A stretch of 42,035 bases of DNA from JBBECF01 sp040881945 (GCA_040881945.1 JBBECF010000036.1:1-42035); one strand, 5' to 3'. Positions 32,992-41,362 are shown, counted from the first letter of the stretch. Notes: generated from the sequence alone by a model not told the origin. Translations and numbers: made by a program.

Positions 32992-33179
32992 GCCGATTTC
33001 CCATCCCGAGAAACGAAGCCGAGAAGCGCCAGGATCGTAAGTAAATGCGCCTTCGGTGTCCAGACTACTTTACGATGATTAATATCGCGTTAATGTCGTG
33101 CGTCCGGGCGGCCGCGGCCGGTTCGTGCGCCGACCACCGGCGGCGCACCGGCGGTTCTTGTTGCGGTGCACATTTTTAT

Positions 33180-33207
33180 TTGACATTCGCCCCGTTGGGC
33201 CTACATA
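33180..33207 (+). promoter_or_regulatory. Sigma-70-type promoter of the phasin gene
   Basis: A consensus -35 TTGACA (33180-33185) and a -10 TACATA (33202-33207) are separated by 16 bases. The expected start of transcription is near 33214, about 75 bases before the phasin start codon and directly at a palindromic operator. The 297-base gap that holds this site, between the carboxypeptidase and the phasin gene, shows no other gene. Confidence 0.7.
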
Positions 33208-33214
33208 TCTGTCA

Positions 33215-33229
33215 TGCTGCATTGCAGCA
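33215..33229. promoter_or_regulatory. PhaR-type operator at the phasin promoter
   Basis: TGCTGCATTGCAGCA is a palindrome with perfect 7-base arms around a central T. It contains CTGC-N3-GCAG (33217-33227), the form reported for PhaR, the regulator that represses phasin genes until PHA granules are present. It lies right at the predicted transcription start, where a bound protein would block RNA polymerase. The phaR gene itself is not in the window. Confidence 0.72.
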
Positions 33230-33288
33230 AATCGAGCGGTGGCGCGCCCTGCGGACGCCGCTCGCAAAGCTTGGAAGGGGACGCGACA

Positions 33289-33813
33289 ATGCGGAAAGGA
33301 ACCACATCCATGACGGCAAAGAAGAGCAAGACGGTCGCCGCGGCGGCCGCCAGCGCGCAGCGGGCGGCGGAGGTCGAGCGGCCGGCCCCGGTCCCTGCGG
33401 CGGTTGCCGAGCGGCCGGCGGCGAAGGCCGGCGCGGGAACCGGCCGTGCCGGCGGCGCGGCGTTCCGGAGCTATGACGATGCGGCGGCGTTCAACCGGGC
33501 GACCATCGAGGCGCTCCTGGCCTCGACCGCCCTCGTCGCCAAGGGCGCCGAGGACATCGCCAAGGCCTGGCTCGGGTTCACGCAACGCTCGGTCCAGGAC
33601 GGCACGGCCGCCGCCAAGGCGATGGCCGAGGCCAAGACGTTGCGCGAGGCCGTGGCGGCGCAGGGCGACTACGCCCGCGCCAGCTTCGACAGCCTGGTGG
33701 CGGAGAGCGGCAAGGTCTCGGAAATCTCGGTCAAGGTGGCCGACGAGGCCCTGCGGCCGATCCGGGCGCGGGTCGAGGTCGCCGTGGCGCGGATGCTGAA
33801 GACGGCCGCGTAA
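33289..33813 (+). CDS. Phasin (polyhydroxyalkanoate granule-associated protein)
   Basis: The roughly 174-residue product coats PHA storage granules. It has an Ala/Pro/Lys-rich N-terminus up to about residue 60, then an amphipathic helical phasin_2-type region (AAFNRATIEALLASTALVAK, AWLGFTQRSVQDGTAAAKAM, SFDSLVAESGKVSEISVKVA). It ends with RPIRARVEVAVARMLK. Two starts are possible: ATG 33289 after GGAAGGGG, used here, and ATG 33310 after GGAAAGGA. Both have good ribosome sites, so the start is not settled. A consensus promoter and PhaR-like operator upstream fit granule-responsive control. It is not followed by other PHA genes. Confidence 0.88.
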   Translation: MRKGTTSMTAKKSKTVAAAAASAQRAAEVERPAPVPAAVAERPAAKAGAGTGRAGGAAFRSYDDAAAFNRATIEALLASTALVAKGAEDIAKAWLGFTQRSVQDGTAAAKAMAEAKTLREAVAAQGDYARASFDSLVAESGKVSEISVKVADEALRPIRARVEVAVARMLKTAA

Positions 33814-33843
33814 CGGCAACTCGTCATTCGCCACGCCAGGGCG

Positions 33844-33959
33844 TAGTGTCCCGTCCCCGGAATTCGTTTCACGAATTTCGGGGTGAACGGGCCACTATTT
33901 GAATCTAGTGGCCTGCTTATCCCAGAAATTCGACAACGAATTTCTGGGGCAGGACATTA
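33844..33959. repeat. Double-hairpin palindromic element
   Basis: Two 54-base units, 33844-33897 and 33906-33959, are separated by 8 bases. Each is a self-complementary hairpin, with TAGTG at its left end and CACTA or CATTA at its right. The first folds on CCCCGGAATTCG/CGAATTTCGGGG, the second on CCCAGAAATTCG/CGAATTTCTGGG. The second unit is an imperfect inverted copy of the first, so the whole element is a palindrome of two palindromes. It looks like a small non-autonomous mobile element or REP/BIME-like repeat between the phasin and dioxygenase genes. Confidence 0.75.
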
Positions 33960-33978
33960 GCGGCGCGCCGCCAGGCCC

Positions 33979-34776
33979 TTACCCGCGCAGGTCGCCCCAC
34001 GCGTAGGCCGCCATGCTGAGGCTGCCATGGGCGAAGCTGCGGTGCAGCGCCCGGCCCGGCGCCCCGTCCCCGGCGCCGAGCGCCACGAACAGCGGCAGGA
34101 AATGCTCGTCGGTCGGGTGCGCCAAGTGGCCGTCGGCGCGGACCGCGCGGTAATTCACCAGGGCGTCGTCGTCGCCCGCGGCGATCCGCTCGGCCAGCCA
34201 GTCATCGAAGGCGACGGCCCAGGGCGCCGGGGTTGCCCGATCGACGTGGAACTGGCGCAGGTTATGCACGGCGCCGCCGCTGCCCATGGCCAGGACGCCC
34301 TCGGCCCGCAGCGGCGCGAGCGCGCGGCCGAGGGCGAGATGGGCGGCGGGGCCCTGGCGCGACTGAACCGACAACTGCGCGACCGGCAGGTCGGCCTCGG
34401 GAAAGATCAGCAGCAACGGGTTCCAGGCGCCGTGATCGAGGCCGCGGGCCTCGTCGATCGCGCAGTCGAGGCCCGCCTCGCGGAGCAGGCCGGCCGCGCG
34501 GCGCGCGAGATCGGGCGCGCCGGGCGCCGGGTAGCGGAGCCGGTACAGTTCCTCGGGGAAGCCGTAGAAGTCGTGGATCGTCTCTGGCCGGCGCGCCGCG
34601 CTCACCGTCGGCGCGGCGGTGTCCCAATGGGCCGAGACACAGAGCACCGCCTGCGGCCGGCCCAGCGTCGGACCCAACCCGGCGAGGAAGCCGCGCGCCG
34701 GGATGTCCTCGAACACCAGCGTCGGCGCGCCATGCGAAACGAAGATCGCCGGAAGCGGAGCCGCCATTCCGGGCAT
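33979..34776 (-). CDS. DODA-type extradiol aromatic ring-opening dioxygenase family protein (YgiD-like)
   Basis: The 265-residue product is of the class III extradiol/DODA family, which cleaves catechol-type rings with a Zn or Fe centre. Metal ligands are apparent at His15 (FVSHGAPT) and His50 (VSAHWD), with the conserved LDHGAWNPLLLIFPEADLP and GSGGAVHNL segments. A second in-frame ATG at 34767 is also possible. It follows rpsD by 13 bases on the same strand, so it may be read from the rpsD promoter. E. coli YgiD opens DOPA; the substrate here is unknown. Confidence 0.88.
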   Translation of the reverse strand: MPGMAAPLPAIFVSHGAPTLVFEDIPARGFLAGLGPTLGRPQAVLCVSAHWDTAAPTVSAARRPETIHDFYGFPEELYRLRYPAPGAPDLARRAAGLLREAGLDCAIDEARGLDHGAWNPLLLIFPEADLPVAQLSVQSRQGPAAHLALGRALAPLRAEGVLAMGSGGAVHNLRQFHVDRATPAPWAVAFDDWLAERIAAGDDDALVNYRAVRADGHLAHPTDEHFLPLFVALGAGDGAPGRALHRSFAHGSLSMAAYAWGDLRG

Positions 34777-34789
34777 CGGCGTCCGATGA

Positions 34790-35407
34790 CTAGCGCGAGT
34801 AGAACTCGACCACCAGATTCGGTTCCATCTGCACCGGATAGGGCACGTCGGCCAGGGCCGGGGCCCGAACGAAGGTCGCCTTCATGGCCTTGGGGTCGAC
34901 GTCGAGATAATCGGGGACGTCGCGCTCGGCCGACGCCGCCGCCTCGAGCACGACGGCCAGGTCGCGCGACTTCTCCTTGACCTCGATGATATCGCCGTCC
35001 TTCACCTGGTAGGAGGGGATGTTGACGCGCTTGCCGTTGACCCGGACATGGCGGTGGTTGACGAACTGGCGGGCGGCGAACACCGTCACGGCGAACTTGG
35101 CGCGATAGACCACGGCGTCGAGGCGACGTTCGAGCAGCCCGATCAGGTTGGCGCCGGTGTCGCCGCGGCGGCGCGCCGCCTCTTCGTACAGGCGGCGGAA
35201 CTGGCGCTCGCCGATGTTGCCGTAATAGCCCTTGAGGCGCTGCTTCGCCCGGAGCTGCAGACCGTAATCGGAGGGCTTGCGGCCGCGTCGCTGGCCGTGC
35301 TGGCCGGGTCCGTAATCGCGCTTGGCGATCGGGCTCTTCGGCCGGCCCCACAGGTTCACGCCGAGCCGGCGGTTGATCTTGTACTTCGATTCCAGTCGCT
35401 TCGTCAT
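34790..35407 (-). CDS. rpsD: 30S ribosomal protein S4
   Basis: The 205-residue product is a primary 16S rRNA-binding protein of the small subunit. It starts MTKRLESKYKINRRLGVNLW, continues with DYGPGQHGQRRGRKPSDYGL and the LKGYYGNIGERQFRRLYEEA segment, then the S4 RNA-binding domain (LERRLDAVVYRAKFA, ARQFVNHRHVRVNGKRVNIP) and ends EPNLVVEFYSR. Length and sequence are typical for alphaproteobacteria. The gene is preceded by a clear promoter and a leader with a small perfect hairpin at 35464-35478 (GGGTCG AGA CGACCC on the transcript strand), a possible site of S4 autocontrol. Confidence 0.98.
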   Translation of the reverse strand: MTKRLESKYKINRRLGVNLWGRPKSPIAKRDYGPGQHGQRRGRKPSDYGLQLRAKQRLKGYYGNIGERQFRRLYEEAARRRGDTGANLIGLLERRLDAVVYRAKFAVTVFAARQFVNHRHVRVNGKRVNIPSYQVKDGDIIEVKEKSRDLAVVLEAAASAERDVPDYLDVDPKAMKATFVRAPALADVPYPVQMEPNLVVEFYSR

Positions 35408-35504
35408 GTCCGGTCCCGTTTTTAATTTATATTATTGTCCCGATAGTTCCGCGATGGCGGACGGGGTCGTCTCGACCCGCTTTCTCAGGAACAATTGAGG
35501 GCGC

Positions 35505-35533
35505 TATCTAGCCCACCGCGCAGGGGGTGTCAA
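35505..35533 (-). promoter_or_regulatory. Sigma-70 promoter of rpsD
   Basis: On the minus strand a consensus TTGACA (35528-35533) and TAGATA (35505-35510) are spaced by exactly 17 bases. Transcription would start near 35498 and give a leader of about 90 bases before the rpsD ATG. The 243-base space between rpsD and the divergent glyoxalase-fold gene shows no gene; the plus-strand promoter is not evident. Confidence 0.78.
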
Positions 35534-35650
35534 AGCGAATCCCCTACGGCAACGTGACAAGCCATGCCGCCAAGCCGTATAACGCTTCCGGCGACTCTAC
35601 GTCCAGGCGCGGCCCGCGGGGGACCGCGCCGGCGCCAAAAGGGGGAAACC

Positions 35651-36280
35651 ATGGCAAGAAAATCGGCGAGGAAGGTAGCGCGGAAACCGACGAAGAAGGC
35701 GACGAGGAAACCGGCGAAGAAGGTGGCGCGGAAAGCGGCGCGGAAGGTAACGCGGAAGGTAACGCGGAAGGCGCCGAAGAAGGTGCGGGCGATCCCGAAG
35801 GGATATCGCTCCGTCACCCCGTACCTGGTCCTCGGCAATGCCGTCCAGGCGATCGAGTTCTACAAGCAGGCCTTCGGCGCGGTGGAGATCATGCGCATGG
35901 CGGCGCCGAGCGCGGGCAAGCTGGTGCATGCCGAGCTGAAGATCGGCGGTTCGATCGTCATGCTCGGCGACGACATGGGCGGCGGCGGAATGCGCGCGCC
36001 CACCTCGCTCGGGGGCGCCGGCGCGGCCGTTTTTCTCTATGTCAAGGACGCGGACGCCACCTTCGCCCGCGCGGTCCGTGCCGGGGCCACGGTGATCCGG
36101 CCGCTCGCCGACATGTTCTGGGGCGACCGCTACGGAAGGCTGCGCGACCCCTTCGGCCACGTCTGGGAGATAGCGACCCACCTGCGCGACGTATCGCCGG
36201 CGGAGATGCAGAAGGCGCAGGCGGCGCTTTCCCAGCCCCAGGTGCAGACGCCGCCGCGCCTCGACCCGCCGACCTTTTGA
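35651..36280 (+). CDS. Glyoxalase/VOC-fold (PhnB-like) protein with a histone-H1-like basic tail
   Basis: The 209-residue product has two parts. Residues 1-44 are eleven tandem tetrapeptides of the form xxRK or xxKK (MARK SARK VARK PTKK ...), a lysine/arginine-rich tail like that of bacterial histone-H1-like proteins. Residues 50-175 are a PhnB-like VOC domain: YRSVTPYLVLGNAVQAIEFY, GKLVHAELKIGGSIVMLGDD, and WGDRYGRLRDPFGHVWEIAT. VOC enzymes bind a metal and act on small metabolites. The tail suggests binding to nucleic acid or another polyanion. The ATG at 35651 has an AAAAGGGGG ribosome site. The unusual fusion is the main feature of interest. Confidence 0.88.
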   Translation: MARKSARKVARKPTKKATRKPAKKVARKAARKVTRKVTRKAPKKVRAIPKGYRSVTPYLVLGNAVQAIEFYKQAFGAVEIMRMAAPSAGKLVHAELKIGGSIVMLGDDMGGGGMRAPTSLGGAGAAVFLYVKDADATFARAVRAGATVIRPLADMFWGDRYGRLRDPFGHVWEIATHLRDVSPAEMQKAQAALSQPQVQTPPRLDPPTF

Positions 36281-36337
36281 GACGGGAAGGGCGCGCCGTT
36301 CCGATCCGACTCCCGCTCAACTCAAGAGGAATTGCCC

Positions 36338-37309
36338 ATGTCGCGTCGAAGCGCCGGCCGCGCATCGCTGCTGGCCGTGACTCTGCTGTCTTTCCTGTCC
36401 CTTGCCGCGTCCGCCGCGCCGGAAGCGGCGGCGCCGGGAACGAAGGCCGTGCTCGAGATCGAGTACGTCATCGCAGGCAAGTACGCCACCAAGGGTGAAT
36501 ACGACAGCACGAACTGGCAGGTCAGCCGTCGTTTCAAGGCCAGCTACGAGATCACGGCCCAGGAATTGGCGAAGTTCGGTTCTCTCGACGCCGGCCACGC
36601 CGAGGAGATGCAACCGCAAACCGACGCTCTGAGCCAGCAAGGGCAGCAGATGGCCGTCGACAACGCGGACATGATGGCGCGGGCGCAAGCCATCATGGAG
36701 GCCTGCGGTGAGGACGAGGCCTGCATCGAGCAGCAAGTCATGGCGCTTGCGCAAAGCCCGGAGGCCCAGGGCAGCATCGCTCAACTATCCAGCGACGGCC
36801 AGGCGATGAGTCAGTCGGTCCAGGCCTATGACGCGAAATCGCCGCCGCGCTATCAGTTGTGGAATGCGCCCCAGGGCCGCGCCGAAGCCAGTGTCAAGGA
36901 ATCGCTGGTGATCGAGACGATCGACCCGGGTTGTGTGGACACCGGGGTCTGCACCTCGACGCGCGATCGGGACGGCAAGGCGGACTATAACACCGCCGAG
37001 GAAGCGGCATCGGCGCTGGTCATGGTGGAAGTCGATACCGCCAAGAACTCGATCAGCGTCGGCCTTCCCTGGCCGATGGTGCCCGTGCCGGTTCAGGAAA
37101 CGACGCAGGATGGGGCGTCGCCCCGGACCGTCATGCTGGTGAACGGCCAGCAGTTGGGTCTGGTCAACAAGGAGATTCGCATCGTCGGCAGGCCGATCGA
37201 CGGCAGCTACACGGACCAGAGCGGCGAGCTGTCGTTCAAACTGCCGGAGCTGGAAGACTATGCGGCGCCGGTCGATGTCAGGGTGAGCTGGCGCTTCAAG
37301 GTGCTTTGA
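36338..37309 (+). CDS. Exported protein of unknown function
   Basis: I do not recognise this family. The 323-residue product has a signal peptide (ASLLAVTLLSFLSLAASAAP, cut near residue 28). A mature part follows with an early beta-rich stretch (AVLEIEYVIAGKYATKGEYD, SRRFKASYEI), a helical Gln/Ala-rich segment (about residues 85-150), and a C-terminal beta-rich part. Two cysteine pairs (ACGEDEAC and DPGCVDTGVC) may form disulfides. An AAGAGGA ribosome site fixes the ATG at 36338. It may be a periplasmic or secreted structural protein. It converges on trmJ with 4 bases between stops. Confidence 0.72.
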   Translation: MSRRSAGRASLLAVTLLSFLSLAASAAPEAAAPGTKAVLEIEYVIAGKYATKGEYDSTNWQVSRRFKASYEITAQELAKFGSLDAGHAEEMQPQTDALSQQGQQMAVDNADMMARAQAIMEACGEDEACIEQQVMALAQSPEAQGSIAQLSSDGQAMSQSVQAYDAKSPPRYQLWNAPQGRAEASVKESLVIETIDPGCVDTGVCTSTRDRDGKADYNTAEEAASALVMVEVDTAKNSISVGLPWPMVPVPVQETTQDGASPRTVMLVNGQQLGLVNKEIRIVGRPIDGSYTDQSGELSFKLPELEDYAAPVDVRVSWRFKVL

Positions 37310-37313
37310 GCCC

Positions 37314-38108
37314 TCAGCCGGCATCCGGTTCCCCGCGGCTGCGGCGGGCGCGCAGGCTCGACAGTTCCTTGACGATGCCGTGCAGGGTCTGAATCTCCTG
37401 CTCGGTCGGCGCGGCGCGCTGGAACAGGTTGCGGATGTTGCGCACCATGCTCGGCCGCTTCTCGACGTTGCGCAGGAAGCCGCAGGCGTCGAGCTCGCGT
37501 TCCAGATGGGCGAAGAAGTTCAATAGCTCCGCCTTGGTCGCCGGTCGCGTCGCGTTGGTGACGAGCCGGCGGTCGGGCGTCGCGTCGCCCGCCTGGAACC
37601 ACTCATAGCCGACCACGAGCACCGCCTGCGCCAGGTTGAGCGACGAGAAGGCGGGGTCGAGCGGCACCGACAGCACCGTGTCGGCGAGCGCCATGTCGTC
37701 GTTCGTCAGCCCGGTGCGCTCCGGCCCGAACAGCACCCCGACGGCGGCGCCGCTCGCGGCTTGCGCGCGCATCTCGAGCACCGCCCGGCGCGGCGTCACG
37801 ACCGGCTTGATCATCTGCCGAGGGCGCGCCGAGGCGGCGTAGAGATGCGTCAGGTCGGCGACGGCCGCCGCCGTCGACTCGAACACGCGCGCCGCCTCGA
37901 TCACCGCCGTCGCGCCCGCGGCCGCCGCCTCCGCCTTCGGATTCGGCCAGCCGTCACGCGGCCGCACCAGGCGCAGCTCGCCCAGCCCGCAATTGAGCAT
38001 GGCGCGCGCAGCCGCGCCGATGTTCTCGCCGAGCTGCGGCTCGACCAGGACGACCGTCGGCCCCGCGGGCCGCTCGTCGGCGCGCTTGGTCTTGTCGGTG
38101 CCCGCCAT
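37314..38108 (-). CDS. trmJ: tRNA (cytidine/uridine-2'-O)-methyltransferase TrmJ
   Basis: The 264-residue product is a SpoU-class SPOUT methyltransferase that 2'-O-methylates residue 32 of the tRNA anticodon loop. Visible are VVLVEPQLGENIGAAARAML (motif 1), GVLFGPERTGLTNDDMALAD (motif 2) and PLDPAFSSLNLAQAVLVVGY (motif 3, the SAM-binding knot). The C-terminal extension with NFFAHLERELDACGFL is typical of bacterial TrmJ. The start codon overlaps the stop of cimA by one base, so the two genes are translationally coupled. Confidence 0.94.
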   Translation of the reverse strand: MAGTDKTKRADERPAGPTVVLVEPQLGENIGAAARAMLNCGLGELRLVRPRDGWPNPKAEAAAAGATAVIEAARVFESTAAAVADLTHLYAASARPRQMIKPVVTPRRAVLEMRAQAASGAAVGVLFGPERTGLTNDDMALADTVLSVPLDPAFSSLNLAQAVLVVGYEWFQAGDATPDRRLVTNATRPATKAELLNFFAHLERELDACGFLRNVEKRPSMVRNIRNLFQRAAPTEQEIQTLHGIVKELSSLRARRSRGEPDAG

Positions 38109-39721
38109 CAGGACGCGCGCGGCGCCGCTGCCTCGGCGCCGTCGCGGTACAGCTTCCAGGTGATGCCGTCATGCAGCGCGTTGAACGAGGCGTCGATGAT
38201 GTTGGCCGAGACGCCGACCGTGCTCCACCGTTCGCCGCGGCCATCCGCGCTTTCGATCATCACCCGGGTCACCGCCCCGGTGCCGGCGCCGGGCGTCAGG
38301 ATGCGCACCTTGAAATCGACGAGGCGCATGTCCTGGAGCTGCGGATAGACCGGCAACAGCGCCTTGCGCAGCGCGGTGTCGAGGGCGTTGACGGGGCCGT
38401 TGCCGGTGGCCACGGTCATGAGCTCGCGGCCGCCGACCTCGATCGTGATGGTCGCCTCGGATTCCGTCACCAGCTCGCCGCGCGCGTTCCAGCGCCGGTC
38501 GTCCATGACGCGGAAGCGGTTGAGCCGGAAATAGTCGGGCACGCCGCCGAGCGCCCGGCGGGCGAGCAGCTCGAAACTGGCCTCGGCGCCGTCATAGGCG
38601 TAGCCGTCGTATTCGCGCGCCTTCACGGTCTCGACCAGGGCGGCGATCTTCGCGTCGTCGGCCGCGACGTCGAGACCGATGTCGCGGAAGCGCGCCAGGA
38701 TGTTGGCGCGGCCCGACTGGTCGGAGACGACGACGTGGCGGCGGTTGCCGACCCGCGCCGGGTCGATGTGCTCGTAACTGCGCGGGTCCTTCTCGACCGC
38801 CGAGACGTGCAGCCCGCCCTTGTGCGCAAAGGCCGATTCCCCGACATAGGGCGCATTGCGCTGGGGCGCGCGGTTCAGCCGTTCGTCGAGCAGCCGCGAG
38901 ACATGGGTGAGCTGCGCCAGGTCGGCCTCGGCGATGCCGAGCTCGAAATCGGTCTTCAGCAGCAGCGTCGGGATGAGCGAGACCAGGTTGGCGTTGCCGC
39001 AGCGCTCGCCCAGCCCGTTGAGCGTGCCCTGGATCTGCCGGGCGCCGGCGCTGAGCGCGGCCAGGCTGTTGGCGACCGCGTTCTCGGTGTCGTTGTGGCA
39101 ATGGATGCCGAGACGGCCGCCGGGGATCTTGTCGGCGACCGCGCCGACGATGCGCTCTATTTCGTGTGGCAGAGTGCCGCCGTTGGTGTCGCACAGCACG
39201 ATCCAGCGCGCCCCGGCCCGGTGCGCCGCCAGCGCGCAGTCGAGCGCGAAGCCGGGGTCGGCCTTGTAGCCGTCGAAGAAATGCTCGGCGTCGAACAACA
39301 CCTCGGGCACGCGCGCCACGGCCAGGGCGACGCTGTCGGCGATCATCGCGACGTTCTCGGCGCGCTCGATACCAAGCGCCACTTCGACATGGAAGTGCCA
39401 GGCCTTGCCGACCATGCACACGGCCGGCGCGCCGCTCGCCAGCAGGGCGGCGAGGCCGGGATCGTTGCCGGCGCTGCGGCCCGGCCGCCGCGTCATGCCG
39501 AAGGCCGTCAATGTTGCGCGCCGAAGCGCCGGCGGCTCGGCGAAGAAGGCATCGTCGGTCGGGTTGGCGCCGGGCCAGCCGCCCTCGACGTAATCGACCC
39601 CGAGCCGGTCGAGCGCGCACGCGATGGCCAGCTTGTCGGCGACGCTGAAATCGACGCCCTGGGTCTGGGCGCCGTCGCGCAGCGTGCTGTCGTAGAGGTA
39701 AACGCGCTTGCCTTCGTTCAT
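38108..39721 (-). CDS. cimA: (R)-citramalate synthase CimA
   Basis: The 537-residue product belongs to the HMGL-like/LeuA dimer family and condenses pyruvate with acetyl-CoA to citramalate, the first step of a threonine-independent isoleucine pathway. It begins VYLYDSTLRDGAQTQGVDFS, the active-site motif. It has VLCDTNGGTLPHEIERI, the metal-binding HCHNDTENAVANSL, GTLNGLGERCGNANL and ESAFAHKGGLHVSAVEKDP. The regulatory C-terminal domain (about 400-530) closes with TVGVSANIIDASFNALHDG. I chose ATG 39721, which gives the family-like MNEGKRVYLYDST; a GTG at 39757 would add 12 residues. It is normally a neighbour of cysS; here a cytochrome gene and an IS lie between them. Confidence 0.92.
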   Translation of the reverse strand: MNEGKRVYLYDSTLRDGAQTQGVDFSVADKLAIACALDRLGVDYVEGGWPGANPTDDAFFAEPPALRRATLTAFGMTRRPGRSAGNDPGLAALLASGAPAVCMVGKAWHFHVEVALGIERAENVAMIADSVALAVARVPEVLFDAEHFFDGYKADPGFALDCALAAHRAGARWIVLCDTNGGTLPHEIERIVGAVADKIPGGRLGIHCHNDTENAVANSLAALSAGARQIQGTLNGLGERCGNANLVSLIPTLLLKTDFELGIAEADLAQLTHVSRLLDERLNRAPQRNAPYVGESAFAHKGGLHVSAVEKDPRSYEHIDPARVGNRRHVVVSDQSGRANILARFRDIGLDVAADDAKIAALVETVKAREYDGYAYDGAEASFELLARRALGGVPDYFRLNRFRVMDDRRWNARGELVTESEATITIEVGGRELMTVATGNGPVNALDTALRKALLPVYPQLQDMRLVDFKVRILTPGAGTGAVTRVMIESADGRGERWSTVGVSANIIDASFNALHDGITWKLYRDGAEAAAPRAS

Positions 39722-39767
39722 CCGGGTCGGGCCGCTCTGCGGCCTGTCTTGTGGCACGCTGCCGTCG

Positions 39768-40283
39768 TCATTCCGGCACGACGACGGTCAGATAGGGGGC
39801 GGTCGGCGTCTCGGACTCGCCGAACGGTCCCGGCGCCTTGAACGAGATCGGCGGAAGGCTTTTCAAATAGGCGACGAGCGCCGCGGCGTCTTCGTCGTTC
39901 AGCGCCCCGTAGGAGCGCCACGGCATGATCGGGGCGAGTTCGCGGCCGTCGGACCGGAGGCCGTGGCGCACCGCCTGGAGGATCTCGTCCTTGCTCCAGC
40001 TTCCCAACCCCGTCTCGACGTCCGGGGTCAGATTGGGCGGATAGAAGACGCCGAGCCCCGGCAACTGGAAGCCGACCTCCGAGCCGCTTAGATGGCGCGC
40101 AGGATCGGGCTTGCCGGCGAGCACGCCGCCCGTGTGGCAACCCGCGCAGTCCATGATGGTCGCCAGGTATTCTCCCCGGTCGACCAGGCCGTCGGCGCGA
40201 ACGATCGAAGCGTCCCCGACGAGAGCCGCCGAGAAAGCCAGAGCGAACGACGCGATGGCCCGCATCGAAAGAAGACGCATCAT
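39768..40283 (-). CDS. Exported monoheme cytochrome c
   Basis: The 171-residue product has a signal peptide (ASFALAFSAALVGDASIVRA, cut near residue 30) and a heme-binding CAGCH at residues 46-50. A methionine in LAPIMPWRSYGAL is the likely axial ligand. The pattern (RGEYLATIMDCAGCHTGG, NLTPDVETGLGSWSKDEILQ) is that of the cytochrome subunits of alcohol or nicotinate dehydrogenases. The ATG at 40283 follows AAGGAG with 6-base spacing. It lies just 46 bases before cimA on the same strand, and its upstream side is an IS110 element, so its promoter region may have been disturbed or supplied by the insertion. Its partner dehydrogenase is not in the window. Confidence 0.86.
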   Translation of the reverse strand: MMRLLSMRAIASFALAFSAALVGDASIVRADGLVDRGEYLATIMDCAGCHTGGVLAGKPDPARHLSGSEVGFQLPGLGVFYPPNLTPDVETGLGSWSKDEILQAVRHGLRSDGRELAPIMPWRSYGALNDEDAAALVAYLKSLPPISFKAPGPFGESETPTAPYLTVVVPE

Positions 40284-40343
40284 TGTAGCTCCTTGATCTC
40301 GCTCAATTATGATTACCATACCACGGAGCGACTGTGTTGTGGG

Positions 40344-41294
40344 TCAAGCGGGTTGCCATGGGCGACGGTCCCTGAGCATGGCGTTGAGGATGATGAGCAG
40401 CTTGCGCATGCAGGCGACGAGGGCGACCTTCGGGGGCTTGCCGGCGGCGCGCAGGCGCTGGTGGAAGGCGACAATGACGGGGTTGAAGCGAGTGGCGGCG
40501 AGGGCGGCCATGTACAGCGCGGCGCGCACACCGGCACGGCCGCCCCAGATTGCGCGCTTGCCGCGGCGTTTGCCGCTGTCGCGGTTGAACGGCGCGACGC
40601 CGACCAGGGCGGCGATCTGCTTGCGGTCGAGGGTCCCGAGTTCGGGCAGGTCGGCGATGAGGGTGCGCGCGGTGGTATCGGTCCTCGGGTTAAACCCGAG
40701 GATGCCGGGGACGGAGGTGAGCAGGTCCTCGCTGTCGCGCCAGGCGGGGCTGCCGCGCACGGCGTCGTCGAGGTCCTGCTCGAGGGCCGAGAGCTCCTTC
40801 TGCAACATGGCGAGGTGGCGCTCGACGCCCTTGACCAGCCGGCGCTGGGTGAGTTGGCGGGCGCGGTGGCGTTCGGCGACCATCATCTCGATGAGCTGGC
40901 GCCGGCGCGCGACCAGCTCGCCCAGGGCCTGCGCCGCGGCGTCGGGCAGCGGCCGGGCCTCGGGCTTGACCGCGGCGGCGAAGTGGGCGATCGCCGCGGC
41001 GTCGAGCGCGTCGGTCTTGGCCAGCCGCCCGGTGGCGCGGGCGAAGTCGCGGATCTGGCGCGGGTTGACCACCGCCAGCGGCAGCCGCGCCGCCGCCAGC
41101 GCCGCCGCCACCGTCATCTCGAAGCCGCCGGTGGCTTCGAGCACCACCAGCGCCGGCTTGAGTTCCGCCAGCCGCGCGCCCAACGCCTCCAGCCCGGCCG
41201 CGTCGCGCGTCAGCGCGAACGCCTCGCCTGCCGGCCACACATGCACGTCCAGCCGATCCTTGGCCACATCGATGCCGACATATACTGGTTCCAT
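40344..41294 (-). mobile_element. IS110-family transposase
   Basis: The 316-residue product has the N-terminal DEDD (RuvC-like) domain of IS110 recombinases: GIDVAKDRLDV with Asp9, LEATGGFE with Glu at about residue 60, and KTDALDAAAIAHF with two Asp. The C-terminal transposase_20 domain has SVPGILGFN, ALVGVAPFNRDSGKRRGKRA and RAALYMAALAATRFNP. These proteins recombine DNA under guidance of a bridge RNA. The ATG at 41294 gives the usual MEPVYVGIDVAKD start. About 60 bases separate its stop from the cytochrome gene, while over 300 non-coding bases lie upstream. That favours the IS110 subgroup (bridge RNA 5' of the transposase) over IS1111. Ends of the element could not be fixed. It appears intact and could be active. 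Confidence 0.9.
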
Positions 41295-41362
41295 GACCCG
41301 ACCTTGCGAATGCGGACTCGCCCTGCGGCGGCCCAAGCGACTGTCCGGGTTGTTGGGAACGA

